Source of the DNA: Variovorax boronicumulans NBRC 103145
GTDB taxonomy: Bacteria > Pseudomonadota > Gammaproteobacteria > Burkholderiales > Burkholderiaceae_C
Length of the DNA stretch: 64,000 bases
Assembly (NCBI RefSeq): GCF_001591345.1
Contig: NZ_BCUS01000015.1
Span: 1-64,000 of the forward strand
Direction of reading: 5' to 3'
The notes under the pieces were generated by a model. That model had not been told where the DNA came from, made no database searches, and saw nothing but the letters and a program-made list of their open reading frames with translations. Of the stretch, positions 46,401 through 52,221 are shown piece by piece. Positions within the stretch are counted from its first letter, which is position 1, and the number at the start of each line of letters is the position of its first letter. A program made the position numbers and the translations under genes.

Positions 46401-48134
46401 GTCGCTGTCGTTGCCCTGCGTGCCCTTGGGCACGCGCACCAGCGCGCGCCGGTCGATCCACAGCTTGCCGTTGTTCAGCCGCTTGCTGTCGCGGTTGCCC
46501 GGTGCGTCACGCTGCTCGTTGCCTTGCACGTCGACCTGCACGTTGTTGGCTTCCATGGCCACGCTGACGCCCACCGCGCCCGACACGTCGATGCGCGCGC
46601 CGCTGGCCACATGGCTGCGACGCACCGCATCGACCATCACCTGCCCGCCGGTGGCGAGTGTGAGCGATTCGCCCTGGAAGTCGACGTTGCCGCCGCTTGC
46701 GATGCGCACCAGCGACTGGTCGCGGCGGTTGAACCCGTCGCCGCCGGTCTTGTCGCTGTCCATCAGGAGCGACTCGCGTTGCACGTCGAGTGCGGTGGCG
46801 GGGTCGGTGTCGAGCCGGATCGCGGTGATGCTGCCGGGCGCGAGTGTGACCGTGGCGGCGGCCTGCTTCCCGTCGGCCACCAGGTGAATGGTGCCGCGCG
46901 TGTGCACGGAGGTGGTCGCTTCCAGCACGCCCTCCTGGTGCACCTGGCGACCGACCAGCGTGATGTCGCCGGTGGGCGTCTGCACGAGACCGCTGTTGAC
47001 CACGCGGCCAGCGGCTGAGTCGGGCAGGTACAGCGGCGTGACCACGTTGCCGCGTGTGCTGGAGGCCTGGTTGGCGTCGGTGCCCATGCCCTTGCGGATC
47101 ACGAAGGCATCGCCGGCGGCCAGCACGGTCTGGCCCGAAGGCGTTTCGATGCGCCCTCGGTTGACTGTCTCGCGGCCCGCGAGCAGCACGTAGCCACCAC
47201 CCTCGGTCACGCTGGTGGGCTTGTGCGTGGCAATACGCGCACCGGCCTCGACCGTCACATCGGCCGTGGCCGCGCCGTGGGTGAAGCCGGTGGCTGTTGT
47301 CGCCAAGTCGTTGGCCAGCGTCGGAATGAAGGTCGAGCCCTGCGCGTCGCTGTACAGGCCCTTCTTGAACTGCGCGTCGCTGAGGCCGACGGCGGAGGCC
47401 ACGAGGTTGCGCGTGTTCACCTGGCTGCTGCCGCTGAAAACGATGCCGTTGCGGTTGACCACCAGCACCGTACCGTCGGCCTGGATCTGCCCCTGGATCT
47501 GCGAGGGCCGCGCCTTCGGGTCGTTCACGCGGTTGAGCACGGCCCAGCTCGGCTGCTGTTCGAACTTCACCGTGGTGTTCTTGCCGACGTTGAAGGTCTC
47601 CCAGTTCAGGGTGGCCTGCGCGCCGGTCTGCGCGATGGTGACCTGGGTCTGGCTGCCGCTCTGGGTTTGCACCGGCGTATTGGCATTGGCCCAGCCCGCG
47701 GTGAGGCTCGCGGTGTCGACCTTCAGGCCGCCTTCAGCCAGGCCGTCGGGCACGCCCTGGCCGCTTTCGAGTGCCGCACGCCGCGCCGCTTCTTGCGCAG
47801 CCTGCTGCGCCGCAATGCCGCGCGCGGCCAGGTTCAGGTTGCCGATGGAGCGCTGCAGTTGTTCGGCCGCGCGCTGCTGCTGCGCCTGCGGGCTGGTGAG
47901 CATAGACGCTGGCATGCCGTTGGGCAGCCGGCCCGTCGCCACGGCCGTGTTCTGGATCGCGCCCTTGTCGTTGAACCAGGCCGGGCTGAAGGCACGCGGC
48001 TGCGCATGCGCGGCGCCGACCACGCCGCCGGCCATCAGCGTCAGCGCGACGGCGCGCGCAACGGGTGCCATCCGGAAGAGACTGCCCTGGGTGGTTGTCG
48101 CTGGCCCGTGGTGGCTGCGTGCGCGTGTGTTCAT
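34461..48134 (-). CDS. Giant filamentous-haemagglutinin family exoprotein (TpsA, DUF3739 / VreARI-associated type)
   Basis: 4557 residues. A long signal region (residues 1-44, hydrophobic core AVALTLMAGGVVGAAHA) is followed by a spacer and the TPS secretion domain: TQVTIAQTGAQATLNWETFNVG in pieces, WAVLNRVNDP, and VVNRNGIVFSG, where canonical NPNG is NRNG. The bulk is repetitive beta-helix with recurrent inner/outer strand patterns, predicted to extend for hundreds of nanometres outside the cell. Near the C-terminus lies the conserved DUF3739-type region (LHLVNWLTERFGG, LLVPGGRAVVGVDGG, GDVDLIAPLGTIDAGEAGIRV). There is no toxin tip or RGD adhesion motif. The ATG at 48134 fits the signal; a frame to 48245 adds non-signal residues. 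No TpsB pore gene is in the window. A putative ECF promoter lies 137-173 bp upstream. Confidence 0.93.
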   Translation of the reverse strand: MNTRARSHHGPATTTQGSLFRMAPVARAVALTLMAGGVVGAAHAQPRAFSPAWFNDKGAIQNTAVATGRLPNGMPASMLTSPQAQQQRAAEQLQRSIGNLNLAARGIAAQQAAQEAARRAALESGQGVPDGLAEGGLKVDTASLTAGWANANTPVQTQSGSQTQVTIAQTGAQATLNWETFNVGKNTTVKFEQQPSWAVLNRVNDPKARPSQIQGQIQADGTVLVVNRNGIVFSGSSQVNTRNLVASAVGLSDAQFKKGLYSDAQGSTFIPTLANDLATTATGFTHGAATADVTVEAGARIATHKPTSVTEGGGYVLLAGRETVNRGRIETPSGQTVLAAGDAFVIRKGMGTDANQASSTRGNVVTPLYLPDSAAGRVVNSGLVQTPTGDITLVGRQVHQEGVLEATTSVHTRGTIHLVADGKQAAATVTLAPGSITAIRLDTDPATALDVQRESLLMDSDKTGGDGFNRRDQSLVRIASGGNVDFQGESLTLATGGQVMVDAVRRSHVASGARIDVSGAVGVSVAMEANNVQVDVQGNEQRDAPGNRDSKRLNNGKLWIDRRALVRVPKGTQGNDSDRWYTAGGLLEVGGYLGTSGHGIGEWAAQGGTVQFGGGELVTQGGSSINLSGGTIDVQTGNIRQSYLKGRDGRLYEASKAPGDLLYDGVYKGFESAHKRWGDSTTDFFYNPLIAPQQRLESGYTVGRDAGRLVVSTRAAVLEGELTTTAFQGPRQQRARDAGIDGYLQAQTAVAKQGQLVIGALTPYYDKALQNLRNSPDAVVEKVEIGTHASHLADDLALAQPLPEAATRSLLLDAGWLGSLGLGELRVYAAGSIQVDGAVGVAHGGTLALHATELKVNADLTARGGSILLGNMIERHTSLPQPWLEQPIEKAPPGGYVNRTLVADGVTLDARGLWTNLKIDRSDIAGLPYVDGGSVSVRSTGSVALGAGSLIDVSSGAALMEDGLLRGGKGGNVTLGASQNLGTGALAMDGELRGFGVRGGGKLSVEHGTTISIGGVLTDADKVLQGGLVSAQPLRLANDYVIGAGAPIPMDFSVTSDRLAPGQVVRQDSQPRLSDQNPVVTAAPWVSTSTVQLASGKFIGANQVVPAGSTLIVISNIPAGYVLPADVFPKGLPTFEQTTVYKAGTAAKYPTTVPAGTRIAAGTVWPDTVAVAPFLALDPGLFQRGFSRYAVSSPDGISVADGTQLQVVMPVLRFDPATGRMLATGSDTSQALRTWLPPLQQENAVRRTLTMRDGADLSLKAGTLEAEGALTIGAGARIQVDPGRTIALEGNAQTTIDGLLQAAGGRISVLRGTYNEVGPAGVASGRGDSRSIWIGEHAELDVSGRAFTATDSLGHAYGKVSAGGTIEIGVPFDLDTRKSAQADTFVVVRPGARLDASGATATLYQPGAGPVEAPSQGGVISLTSSRGLFLDGQMRAASGGAGAAGGTLALTLETPLYGPVAYSTYAGPSVTDTVRQTRELVLAQTQGDGVLAAGLRAGAADPALTYGRARIGVDRIQAGGFDNLALGVNGVLSFDGSVALRLGQSLRLTSSSLGLVENAPIDSRIVLAAPYVRLGGSANRQVDNTLMPNPVTGVRNYGQGSGELGIPKVAAGSSLRVDADQIDIAGDVTTGTRGLIYLNAGKKVAVERLAFDDMHLASQGDIRFHDRGGLYVPGNLTLAAAQIYPASNDTGTVLVGRYSTVSPEFGTIQTAFDPQRTLTIERIGDALPGMPQSAFGRLTLAAAKVVQAGVLRAPLGSITLGTAAGGGYTGLVELMPGSVTSVSAAGLRMPYGGTSDGLNYVFNGQDVVYQGVGWEPSLNFVGHAVDVHAGAVLDLSGGGELTGTAFLPGRGGSVDARMNPLMQRSADGRAFVLPGPATNPVYAIVPGIQAAYAPVNGEKGASNAAVGRQITIGAGVPGLPAGTYTLLPSTYALMPGAFRVELNGLAPSVGAMGTANAMRNGSWAASGQLGTAGTAFRDAMPTQVILTPADMLRSYSQYNEMGYSAFAQAQALREGVPRAVLERDAKSMRLDLLPPTQEGSLGRPQQLRFAGTVLAAPAEGGRGSTVSAGGGSDFEILPDGASRTPGFTGVSINASELNAIGAARLVIGGQLTASYLDRKGSLQQANMVNATAQSRAIVLRAGSELRAAEVFLITSSRAGGITVEQGASINTLGRGKAAYDSKDGFVFAPGPNSLVAVSNGWLDMLAPTLPINEDGKGAGAIRIGACTLVPCAGVTRLYSEGTITAATDNAFDLGEAVRYGTRNLVLAVGGVNVGSEQSLADATTRGVLPPGLTLNQRVLDRLLRGDTEAGAPALENLVLTVRDSLNFYDTTTLSTIDPATGRSSVERLVLGTPAIYGYGGADALARIQTDTLVWNGATTPAGNVVAGGAGTGSGSLAIDARRIEFGFGPGARVDSVHTFDRTTLGFADVSLNASERITANRSGSLSVYQSRGAWDDTLNDFSYSGGTLHLRTPLLTGRAGSVNKLVAGGNIEAVAFPGARAGVPDNAALADALGAELSLESRKGSLRLDTAVLLPSGKLSLAAQGDLLLGAGAQVDMAGRRIDFFDSAKHSWGGDVQIESRAGNIAQATGSVIDVSAVENRAGKIVAMALGDAAGTVSLAGTLRGATSGRYDAGGTDVPYAAGRADIRAQHIDDFTGLNQRLNDGGVLGGRSFQLKQGDLQVGNELRAREINVSVDNGQLTVAGTVDAGGEQVGSIRLAAKNGVTLAGNAVLDAHGSVLRVDSYGQAIEAPNRAVIEIDVGSGRLRIEPGVRMDLRAGSSGRALGTVALNAPRLGGATGNDVGIDAAGGITIDGARSIMLNAFWRYDDAPVGTDIGVDGRSYQSVTQVYLDAKHADSSAFMANALANGNLMNTRLQGLRAYSDAFHLRPGIEIASRTADGDLHLDGDIDLSRYRYQGINPHTPRTGVAGSGEAGALVLRAKGRLDVFGSLSDGFDGARLPVTPDDKGWVLPSGRIPMGGDVVLPKGGRVTLDTGTFFQSGRVLNYDLPMQPMSLARGTLLPATATLSQPLALAKGAVLGGAVQDAAGNVLYAAGTVLAADVTLPAGARLGAGFRLNSVANVAAMTWPHGVALPFPDGVIRDEFSPGSPINGVQLARPLALAKGAVIPSETLVRLPGGIDVVDLRDRNADGTQGRTWALAPLLAQGSQSWDLRLVGGADLSAADTRLTQPHARAGIRLSDTHYGSNFIRVEIPGTATPGEFMWAIDADVALWNEQGLGFDIHPGQALTPAQVEEVMGWGGLELNDFGAGPLLVQTAPGKPPQTRLEEKSLREPIFSVLRTGTGDLDLVSGGDILMTSPYGVYTAGTPSASLAAPGKDDLHNLPRGQQPDGSMLGSLGTTLAPFVDGSGSQSLYQAWYPEHGGNLLLRAGGDVMGDQIGNGTALFRADPLRMRGTMTGTSSVGQWLWRQGGGTVAQDVPTAWWINFGTYVAGFLNDSAPYLTGFTGFGTLGGGNLVFEAGRNAGMLNMRSDWNAAFVSRSQGLNLAVGSTGRVTSAGELVLTGGGDLDIRIGGGLNPVAETRSFAPNGNLQSASDLRRTEQRQDLNGTFTNLRGALRVDAGSVGGIELRYDRADPTESRALRVNVSSSGIAGGGPVLVLGDSGLRMEARGDLVIGTVTDAGRVPQFNGGVPFSSGGSHFAGGGIGWFSLWTPSTAVDLFSAGGNLTPGMAWTDNRGRSDQVASGDRFIYPAVLRAAAANGSLYYGNAVTGAFNKSDMPDKSSTSILLAPTPVGAQFARQGKPQLELLAGDSIYASGYAVTPSGVDPAMLPTPFNPGFVGMGQAIWYGPLRITNVHPDAIAPSVLVSGDSLPNATQQSYPLFSFVSPTASGYSVTGQAPSRFYAVQGDIVGLRTGSIISRSEATGPIDTWYEGSGPVAIRAGRDIVNAGTPLGVVETLPADALGWTRTRAADSNAPYRPWPSQGSGFATGNLIVHNNIDDVSVVEAGRDIRYSSFYVAGPGQLELTAGRDVYMADKAELRSIGSVARGPGVVPGDRRSGAGIAVTAGVGREGADWAAFAARYLDPKNLANAEQSFAEQPGKALRTYEGTLTLSQWLAREFGYDGDEAGAPAYLASKQAELDGARQGNGSTSSGAAIRTLEREYRLESGLHLVNWLTERFGGANGLGLHFDARTMDARAFFDALPPPQQRAFLRNVYYAELKAGGREYNDPKSRRSGSYLRGREAIATLLPSHDAQGNPRDYTGDLTMFSSALYYEQAIAEPTKRALPGRNYMRYDEWLAMGSAGSSLPYYKVLDAGMHTDFGGDISLLVPGGRAVVGVDGGFTPGEGSGLLTQGEGDINVYTRGSLLLGQSRIFTTFGGNVLAWSAQGDINAGRGAKTTIVYTPQRRAYDNVGNVALSPNTPNTGAGIATLNPIPEIPPGDVDLIAPLGTIDAGEAGIRVSGNVNLAALRVVNAENIQVKGQAVGIPVIAAVNVGALTNASAAASQAASAAQDVLQRERAAARQSLPSVFTVRVLGFGDEAGPRNGAEASPPPNSARQASAKHPYDPSFPMQLVGLGDSFDPKQLARLTDEERRRLQQVR

Positions 48135-48270
48135 GTGAAGTCTTGCCGATAGGTTTTGAGCGATGCCATCCGGCTGCCAAGCACATGCCGGCGCAGCCGC
48201 TTCGTGGGGGCGGCACGCACGGCCCGCGAACCCGCCGCCTGCCATGCCCGTCCTGCCCCCGATGCGCTAA

Positions 48271-48307
48271 GACGGAGCCAGCTTCTGCAAAACCGCAAAC
48301 TATTTTT
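48271..48307 (-). promoter_or_regulatory. Candidate ECF promoter for the exoprotein gene
   Basis: On the minus strand, AAAAATAGTTTGCGGTTTTG (48288-48307) is followed after 13 bp by CGTC (48271-48274), resembling -35 and -10 elements of ECF sigma promoters. The identical arrangement occurs at 49455-49491 before the FecR gene. The predicted leader to the ATG at 48134 is about 130 nt. Confidence 0.65.
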
Positions 48308-48407
48308 GAGGCGCCGTGTGGCGCTGTCTTGTCACGCGCGGCGCACCACGACGCCGCGTGCACCGTGCCTTTGAACGGTCATGTTCGCGCGGGAAAAAAC
48401 CGGCGCT

Positions 48408-49418
48408 TCAGGCAAGGATGAGCAGGCCGCCGGGCAAGGTTCGCGCGCTCAGCTCGAAGTTGTGCTGGAGCTGCGCGAGCGCCGAGTCCAGCGCCTTGAT
48501 GACGAAACGGCCGCTCACGCGGTTGTCCTGCACGCGCGTGTTCATCAGCACCACGCGACCCGCGCGATAGCGGTTGATCTCGTCGATCACCTCGGCCAGC
48601 CGCGTGTTGTTAAACACCAATTCGCCGCGACGCCACGCCGCCGCATCGGCCACGTCGACGCGGCCGATGCCGCTGAGCGCGGCGGCGTCATACACCGCCT
48701 GCTGCCCAGCCCCGAGTGCCTGCATGCCGGCCGGATGCTCCACCCGCACGGCGCCCTCGATGCAGGTCACGCAGACCTTGCCCGCGAGGTGCCGCACCTC
48801 GAAGCGCCCGGCCTCGGCCAAGCTGCGACCCACGCCCGCCACCACGCTGAACGCAGGGCTGCCCGCGCGCCGCCCTGGTGGCAGGTCGACGGCCGCCTCG
48901 CCCGCAAGCAGGTCGATGCCCACGGTGTTGCCATCCACCACCTGGCGGCGAATGCTGGTCTGCGTGTTCAGGGTGACGCCGACGCTGCCGGTCAACGTCA
49001 GGGCCTGCTGCTCGCCCACCGCCGTGCGGAAATCCGCGCTCCATTCGCCGGGCGAGTACAGCAGCCGCGCCGGCGGCTGGAACACGGCGACGCCAGCCAC
49101 GGCGGCTGCCGTGCCCAGTGTCGCGCCCAGGAATGCACGACGCTTCATCAGCCCCGGCCCCTGCAGCGTGCGCGCATGAAACTCGGCGGCCTGCGGGTTG
49201 GCACGCAGCATTTCGCCCACCACGGGCTTCAGCGCGGTCCATCGGGCCTTCACTTCCCGAAAGGCTTCCTTGTGCGCCGGACTGGCGTTGAGCCAGCGAG
49301 TGAACGCCTGCGCGTCCCATGGCTTCACGTCCCCCGAGGAGAGCGTGCGCAGCCACACCCGCGCCTGCCTGTGCGGCAGGTCGAATTCGGTGTCACGGTC
49401 GCCGGGAGATTTCTGCAT
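48408..49418 (-). CDS. FecR-type transmembrane anti-sigma factor (VreR-like)
   Basis: 336 residues. The N-terminal cytoplasmic sigma-binding domain (ARVWLRTLSSGDV..AFTRWLNASPAHKEAFREV in pieces) is followed by a single membrane helix (about 95-113, preceded by MKRRAFLG), a periplasmic FecR domain (DGNTVGIDLLAGEAAVDLP) and a C-terminal STN-like module (VSGRFVIKALDSALAQLQHNF). Such proteins hold a FecI-type sigma until a periplasmic signal domain contacts them. It lies between the sigma gene (64 bp away) and the exoprotein gene and has its own copy of the shared promoter element. Confidence 0.9.
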   Translation of the reverse strand: MQKSPGDRDTEFDLPHRQARVWLRTLSSGDVKPWDAQAFTRWLNASPAHKEAFREVKARWTALKPVVGEMLRANPQAAEFHARTLQGPGLMKRRAFLGATLGTAAAVAGVAVFQPPARLLYSPGEWSADFRTAVGEQQALTLTGSVGVTLNTQTSIRRQVVDGNTVGIDLLAGEAAVDLPPGRRAGSPAFSVVAGVGRSLAEAGRFEVRHLAGKVCVTCIEGAVRVEHPAGMQALGAGQQAVYDAAALSGIGRVDVADAAAWRRGELVFNNTRLAEVIDEINRYRAGRVVLMNTRVQDNRVSGRFVIKALDSALAQLQHNFELSARTLPGGLLILA

Positions 49419-49454
49419 GTTCAGCGGCTCGGTTCAGCGGGGTCCATGGGTCAT

Positions 49455-49491
49455 GACGTTTTGACACACCCCAAAACCGCAATCAATTTTT
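49455..49491 (-). promoter_or_regulatory. Candidate ECF promoter for the fecR-like gene
   Basis: AAAAATTGATTGCGGTTTTG (49472-49491) followed after exactly 13 bp by CGTC (49455-49458). The block is 18/20 identical to that upstream of the exoprotein. It overlaps the last codons of the sigma gene and ends about 37 bp before the fecR-like ATG. Confidence 0.65.
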
Positions 49492-49998
49492 TTCATCGGC
49501 CATCCGCGTGTCGAGATATTCATGCGCGCGCCGGAGGTCCAACTCCACCGTGCGCAGCGACACGCCCAACTGCCTGGCCACTTCTTTCTGCGCCATGCCC
49601 TCCCATCGCACCAGCACGATCACCTCGCGCTGGCGCTTGGGCAGGCGGTCGAGGTGCTTCATCAGCGCGCCGAGGTTCGAGCGCGCCTCGGCCACCTGCG
49701 CCGGCCCCGGCGCAGTGTCGGCCAGATCGAGCAATGCGGCCACGTCGTCATGGGGCAAGGACTGGCCGTGCCTGCGCTGGATGTCCACGGCCGCATTGGC
49801 GGCCATGCGCATCAGGTACGCACGCGGGCTCTGTATAGGGCCTTCCTCGTCCTCCCGGCTCTGCAGGCGCAGCCAGGTGTCCTGCAGTGCATCGCCTGCC
49901 AGGTCGGAGTTGCCGAGCACCCGCGTGAGCCGTCGCTTGAGTTCGCCGTAGCCTCGGGTCAGGTAGTCCAGCAGGACCGGCTGTGCCTTGTCCGACAT
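49483..49998 (-). CDS. ECF sigma factor, FecI/VreI-like
   Basis: 171 residues, the normal FecI size. Region 2: YGELKRRLTRVLGNSDLAGDALQDTWLRLQS and YLMRMAANAAVDIQRRHGQ; region 4: LPKRQREVIVLVRWEGMAQKEVARQLGVSLRTVELDLRRAHEYL. The ATG at 49998 gives MSDKAQPVLLDYL; the open frame continues into the upstream gene but without similarity. It starts 2 bp after the STN-protein stop, and the FecR-type anti-sigma gene follows, giving the order receptor-like, sigma, anti-sigma seen in VreA-VreI-VreR. It probably directs transcription from the paired elements at 48271 and 49455. Confidence 0.9.
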   Translation of the reverse strand: MSDKAQPVLLDYLTRGYGELKRRLTRVLGNSDLAGDALQDTWLRLQSREDEEGPIQSPRAYLMRMAANAAVDIQRRHGQSLPHDDVAALLDLADTAPGPAQVAEARSNLGALMKHLDRLPKRQREVIVLVRWEGMAQKEVARQLGVSLRTVELDLRRAHEYLDTRMADEKN

Positions 49999-50000
49999 AC

Positions 50001-50750
50001 TCAGGACGCCGCGCCGTTGCGTGCGCAAGCGCTGCCCGGTGCGGCATCGGGGCTGCCACGCTCGCTCGGCAGGATGAGCATCGTCATCGGCTGGAGCATT
50101 CCCGCAGGCGGGGGCGCGTCCATGCGCACACGGCCCAGGGCTTCGAGCATGGCGGTGTCGCGGCCCGTGTCGCCGGTCGATCCAAGCAGCTGGACCCGAT
50201 GAACCCCGCCAGCCGCATCCACGTGAAAGCGCAGCAAGGCGCGATAGCGGCCCGGCGCCGTGCCGATGCCACCGCACAACGCCTGCCAGAGGCGGGCCTG
50301 CACCAGGCCGGGATAGTCACCGGCACCTGCCCATGCGGCCTGCACGGAAGGCGCCGGCTGTCCAAGCACTTTCAATGCGAAAGCCTCGACCGGTCCGGTC
50401 CGCGTCCGCTCGGCCACCAGGCCGGTGCCTTCAAGGAGCATGGCCAGGGCCGCTTCGGGCGTGTAGCGACCGCTAACGGCTGCCGAGGTGCGCCCGGCAA
50501 CGACTTCACTGCGGAACAACGCGGCGCGCTCGGTGATCGACGCGTAGTGATTGAGCGCGGCCGCCAGAGGCTGCGCCGGGATGTCGAAGCGGAAGAACTG
50601 GCCCGTCATTTCTGGTGCAGGCGCCTGAAGCCGCGCGTCGCCGGACGGCGAAATGCCCACACCGTCCGCGGCCCACGCCGAGGCTGCAAACATGCACAAG
50701 CCCCATAGCACCACGCCGTGCAGGCTCAAGAGGACGGCCTGCAAGCGCAC
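50001..50750 (-). CDS. STN-domain signalling protein without a receptor barrel (VreA-like), TonB-C-like C-terminus
   Basis: 249 residues: signal peptide (1-28), STN signalling domain (about 54-112: FDIPAQPLAAALNHYASITE, TPEAALAMLLEGTGL) and a second domain (about 146-228: YPGLVQARLWQAL, GRYRALLRFHVDAAGGVHRVQLLGSTGD in pieces) with the layout of TonB C-terminal domains. There is no plug or 22-strand barrel, so it is not a siderophore receptor. In VreA-type systems the STN domain signals to the FecR-like protein in the periplasm. The start is a GTG. Confidence is high for STN and moderate for the TonB-C assignment. Confidence 0.82.
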   Translation of the reverse strand: MRLQAVLLSLHGVVLWGLCMFAASAWAADGVGISPSGDARLQAPAPEMTGQFFRFDIPAQPLAAALNHYASITERAALFRSEVVAGRTSAAVSGRYTPEAALAMLLEGTGLVAERTRTGPVEAFALKVLGQPAPSVQAAWAGAGDYPGLVQARLWQALCGGIGTAPGRYRALLRFHVDAAGGVHRVQLLGSTGDTGRDTAMLEALGRVRMDAPPPAGMLQPMTMLILPSERGSPDAAPGSACARNGAAS

Positions 50751-51321
50751 CCGGAGCCCCCCCCATCGCCATCTATCTGGCCGGTATCGCCATGAATGAC
50801 ATCGCCCCTGCGGCCATACCGAAAGGCGAATCGCAAATGGCTGGATCGGCGTAGCAAAACTTAGGCACTGGTTTGAAGCACAAGATGATGGCAGTGCCGC
50901 GTGACCCCTTCGTTACACATCAGGGCGCGCACGTGATGGTCTATGACAGCTCGAACCTCGCCCAACAGCGAATCAGGAGCGATCTCTCGCCGGTGCGGTA
51001 GACCCCGGCCAGGATCAGCCTCAGCCTCGTGTTGGGCATGTACCGAAGCCACCTTTTTCTTATGTTGTGCTTCGGCTATTTCCGACACTTGTCTACGGCT
51101 TTCGATGTCCTTCGCCCGCTACGCGGCGCCTTGTTGCCGTTTCAGCGCATCCTCTTTCGCCTTTTGGTAGGCGCCCTGCTTCTGAGTACGTGCTTGTTCA
51201 ACAGATGATGCGACCACCGATTCAAATTCAAAGGCTAGCCCTGGCAGGGTGACCGGCTACAGTCGGCCAGAAGCAGACATCCAACACTACCGCCTAAATA
51301 CGCATAAGAAGGCTGCAACAC
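50751..51321. other. Long intergenic region with a decayed minus-strand reading frame
   Basis: No intact gene is supported. On the minus strand, roughly 51258 to 50861, one frame encodes a Lys/Gln/Ala-rich stretch (SVEQARTQKQGAYQKAKEDALKRQQ), a TAG near 51130, then RAKDIESRRQVSEIAEAQHKKK and further residues. It has no start codon and reads like a decayed coiled-coil protein, not identified. An exact copy of the shared ECF promoter block was not found upstream of the STN gene. Confidence 0.35.
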
Positions 51322-51612
51322 ATGTTCAATTGGCTTCGCAGGCAGACAAAAATCCAACCGGATGAGCAGCGCAAGGTCACGGTCTATCTAAACCCCCTGC
51401 ATGCGCTGCTGCACGCCGCGGAAAAGAGCAAAGGCTCACCTCTTACTGAAGCCGAGGTGCTTCAAGTTCGCGATACGACCATCGCGGTAGAGATGACCGA
51501 AGAGCAGGCGGCCAAGTTCTATATGTCGCTTGATGCGCAGGTCGAGGTGTACCGCATGAATCCCGACCGCATCTGGGAAGAGTGGCAGGAAATCCGTGCT
51601 CACGTCACTTGA
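51322..51612 (+). CDS. Small hypothetical protein (96 aa)
   Basis: Not recognised. 96 residues, acidic and helical, starting MFNWLRRQTKIQPDEQRKV and containing LTEAEVLQVRDTTIAVEMTEEQAAKFYMSLD and RIWEEWQEIR. AAGAAGG precedes the ATG at normal distance. It lies 48 bp upstream of the SUFU-family gene on the same strand, so the two may be a pair. Size and context suggest an immunity-type or accessory protein; this is inference only. Confidence 0.6.
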   Translation: MFNWLRRQTKIQPDEQRKVTVYLNPLHALLHAAEKSKGSPLTEAEVLQVRDTTIAVEMTEEQAAKFYMSLDAQVEVYRMNPDRIWEEWQEIRAHVT

Positions 51613-51660
51613 AGCCTGCGAGACTCCTGCCGGCCACAACCAGTCACTCGCATCGAGCAA

Positions 51661-52221
51661 ATGACAGACAAAGAAATCTTTCTCGCCCATCTCGACAGCA
51701 TCACCGGAAATCTGGAGCCGGACATACGAATGGTTCAGTCGGAAGATGCGCAGCTTCCCGATGTAGCAGTGCTGACCTATGAGAACTGGCCGAAGCCTGG
51801 GTTCATAACGGCGTTCACATACGGTTTGTCTCTGGCCGATCACCCAAATTGGAAGCGAGGGCGATGCGAACTAATGATCTCAATGGAATCGCTGATGCAT
51901 GCGTGGCCGTTCGCCATCGGCGCTCTTGTAAGCCGTCTTCGCGGTCGCTGCCCCTTTAGCTACGGGAACACGATCAAATATGGGCGCTCGATCAGCGAGG
52001 AGTCCGAGATGGACGCTTTCTTGGTTTTTGCTCCACCCCATCTGGACCGAGACCAAAAAACTGTGCGGATGAACGACTACGACTGCTTCATTGCCGGCGT
52101 ATACCCACTGTACGGCTCTGAGCTTGACCTATACGAGCAGATTCAACTTGAAGCGTTCTGGCATCACCCGGGTTGGGATCCACTTAACCCGCAGCGCGAG
52201 GTCATGAGAATGGTCCAGTGA
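51661..52221 (+). CDS. Suppressor-of-fused (SUFU) family protein
   Basis: 186 residues with the bacterial SUFU-domain order: a TYGLSLADHPNWKRGRCELMISMES strand-turn-strand segment in pieces, WPFAIGALVSRLRG, PFSYGNTIKYGRSISEESEMDAFLVFAPPH, and a C-terminal YPLYGSELDLYEQIQLEAFW. Bacterial SUFU proteins are a recognised class of immunity proteins for polymorphic toxins. No partner toxin is present in the window. The surrounding genes are also small, soluble and poorly conserved, as in immunity-gene arrays. Confidence 0.75.
   Translation: MTDKEIFLAHLDSITGNLEPDIRMVQSEDAQLPDVAVLTYENWPKPGFITAFTYGLSLADHPNWKRGRCELMISMESLMHAWPFAIGALVSRLRGRCPFSYGNTIKYGRSISEESEMDAFLVFAPPHLDRDQKTVRMNDYDCFIAGVYPLYGSELDLYEQIQLEAFWHHPGWDPLNPQREVMRMVQ

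Noticed and set aside
50001-50750. TonB-dependent siderophore receptor
   Set aside because: Only the STN domain is present; at 249 residues there is no room for plug and barrel.
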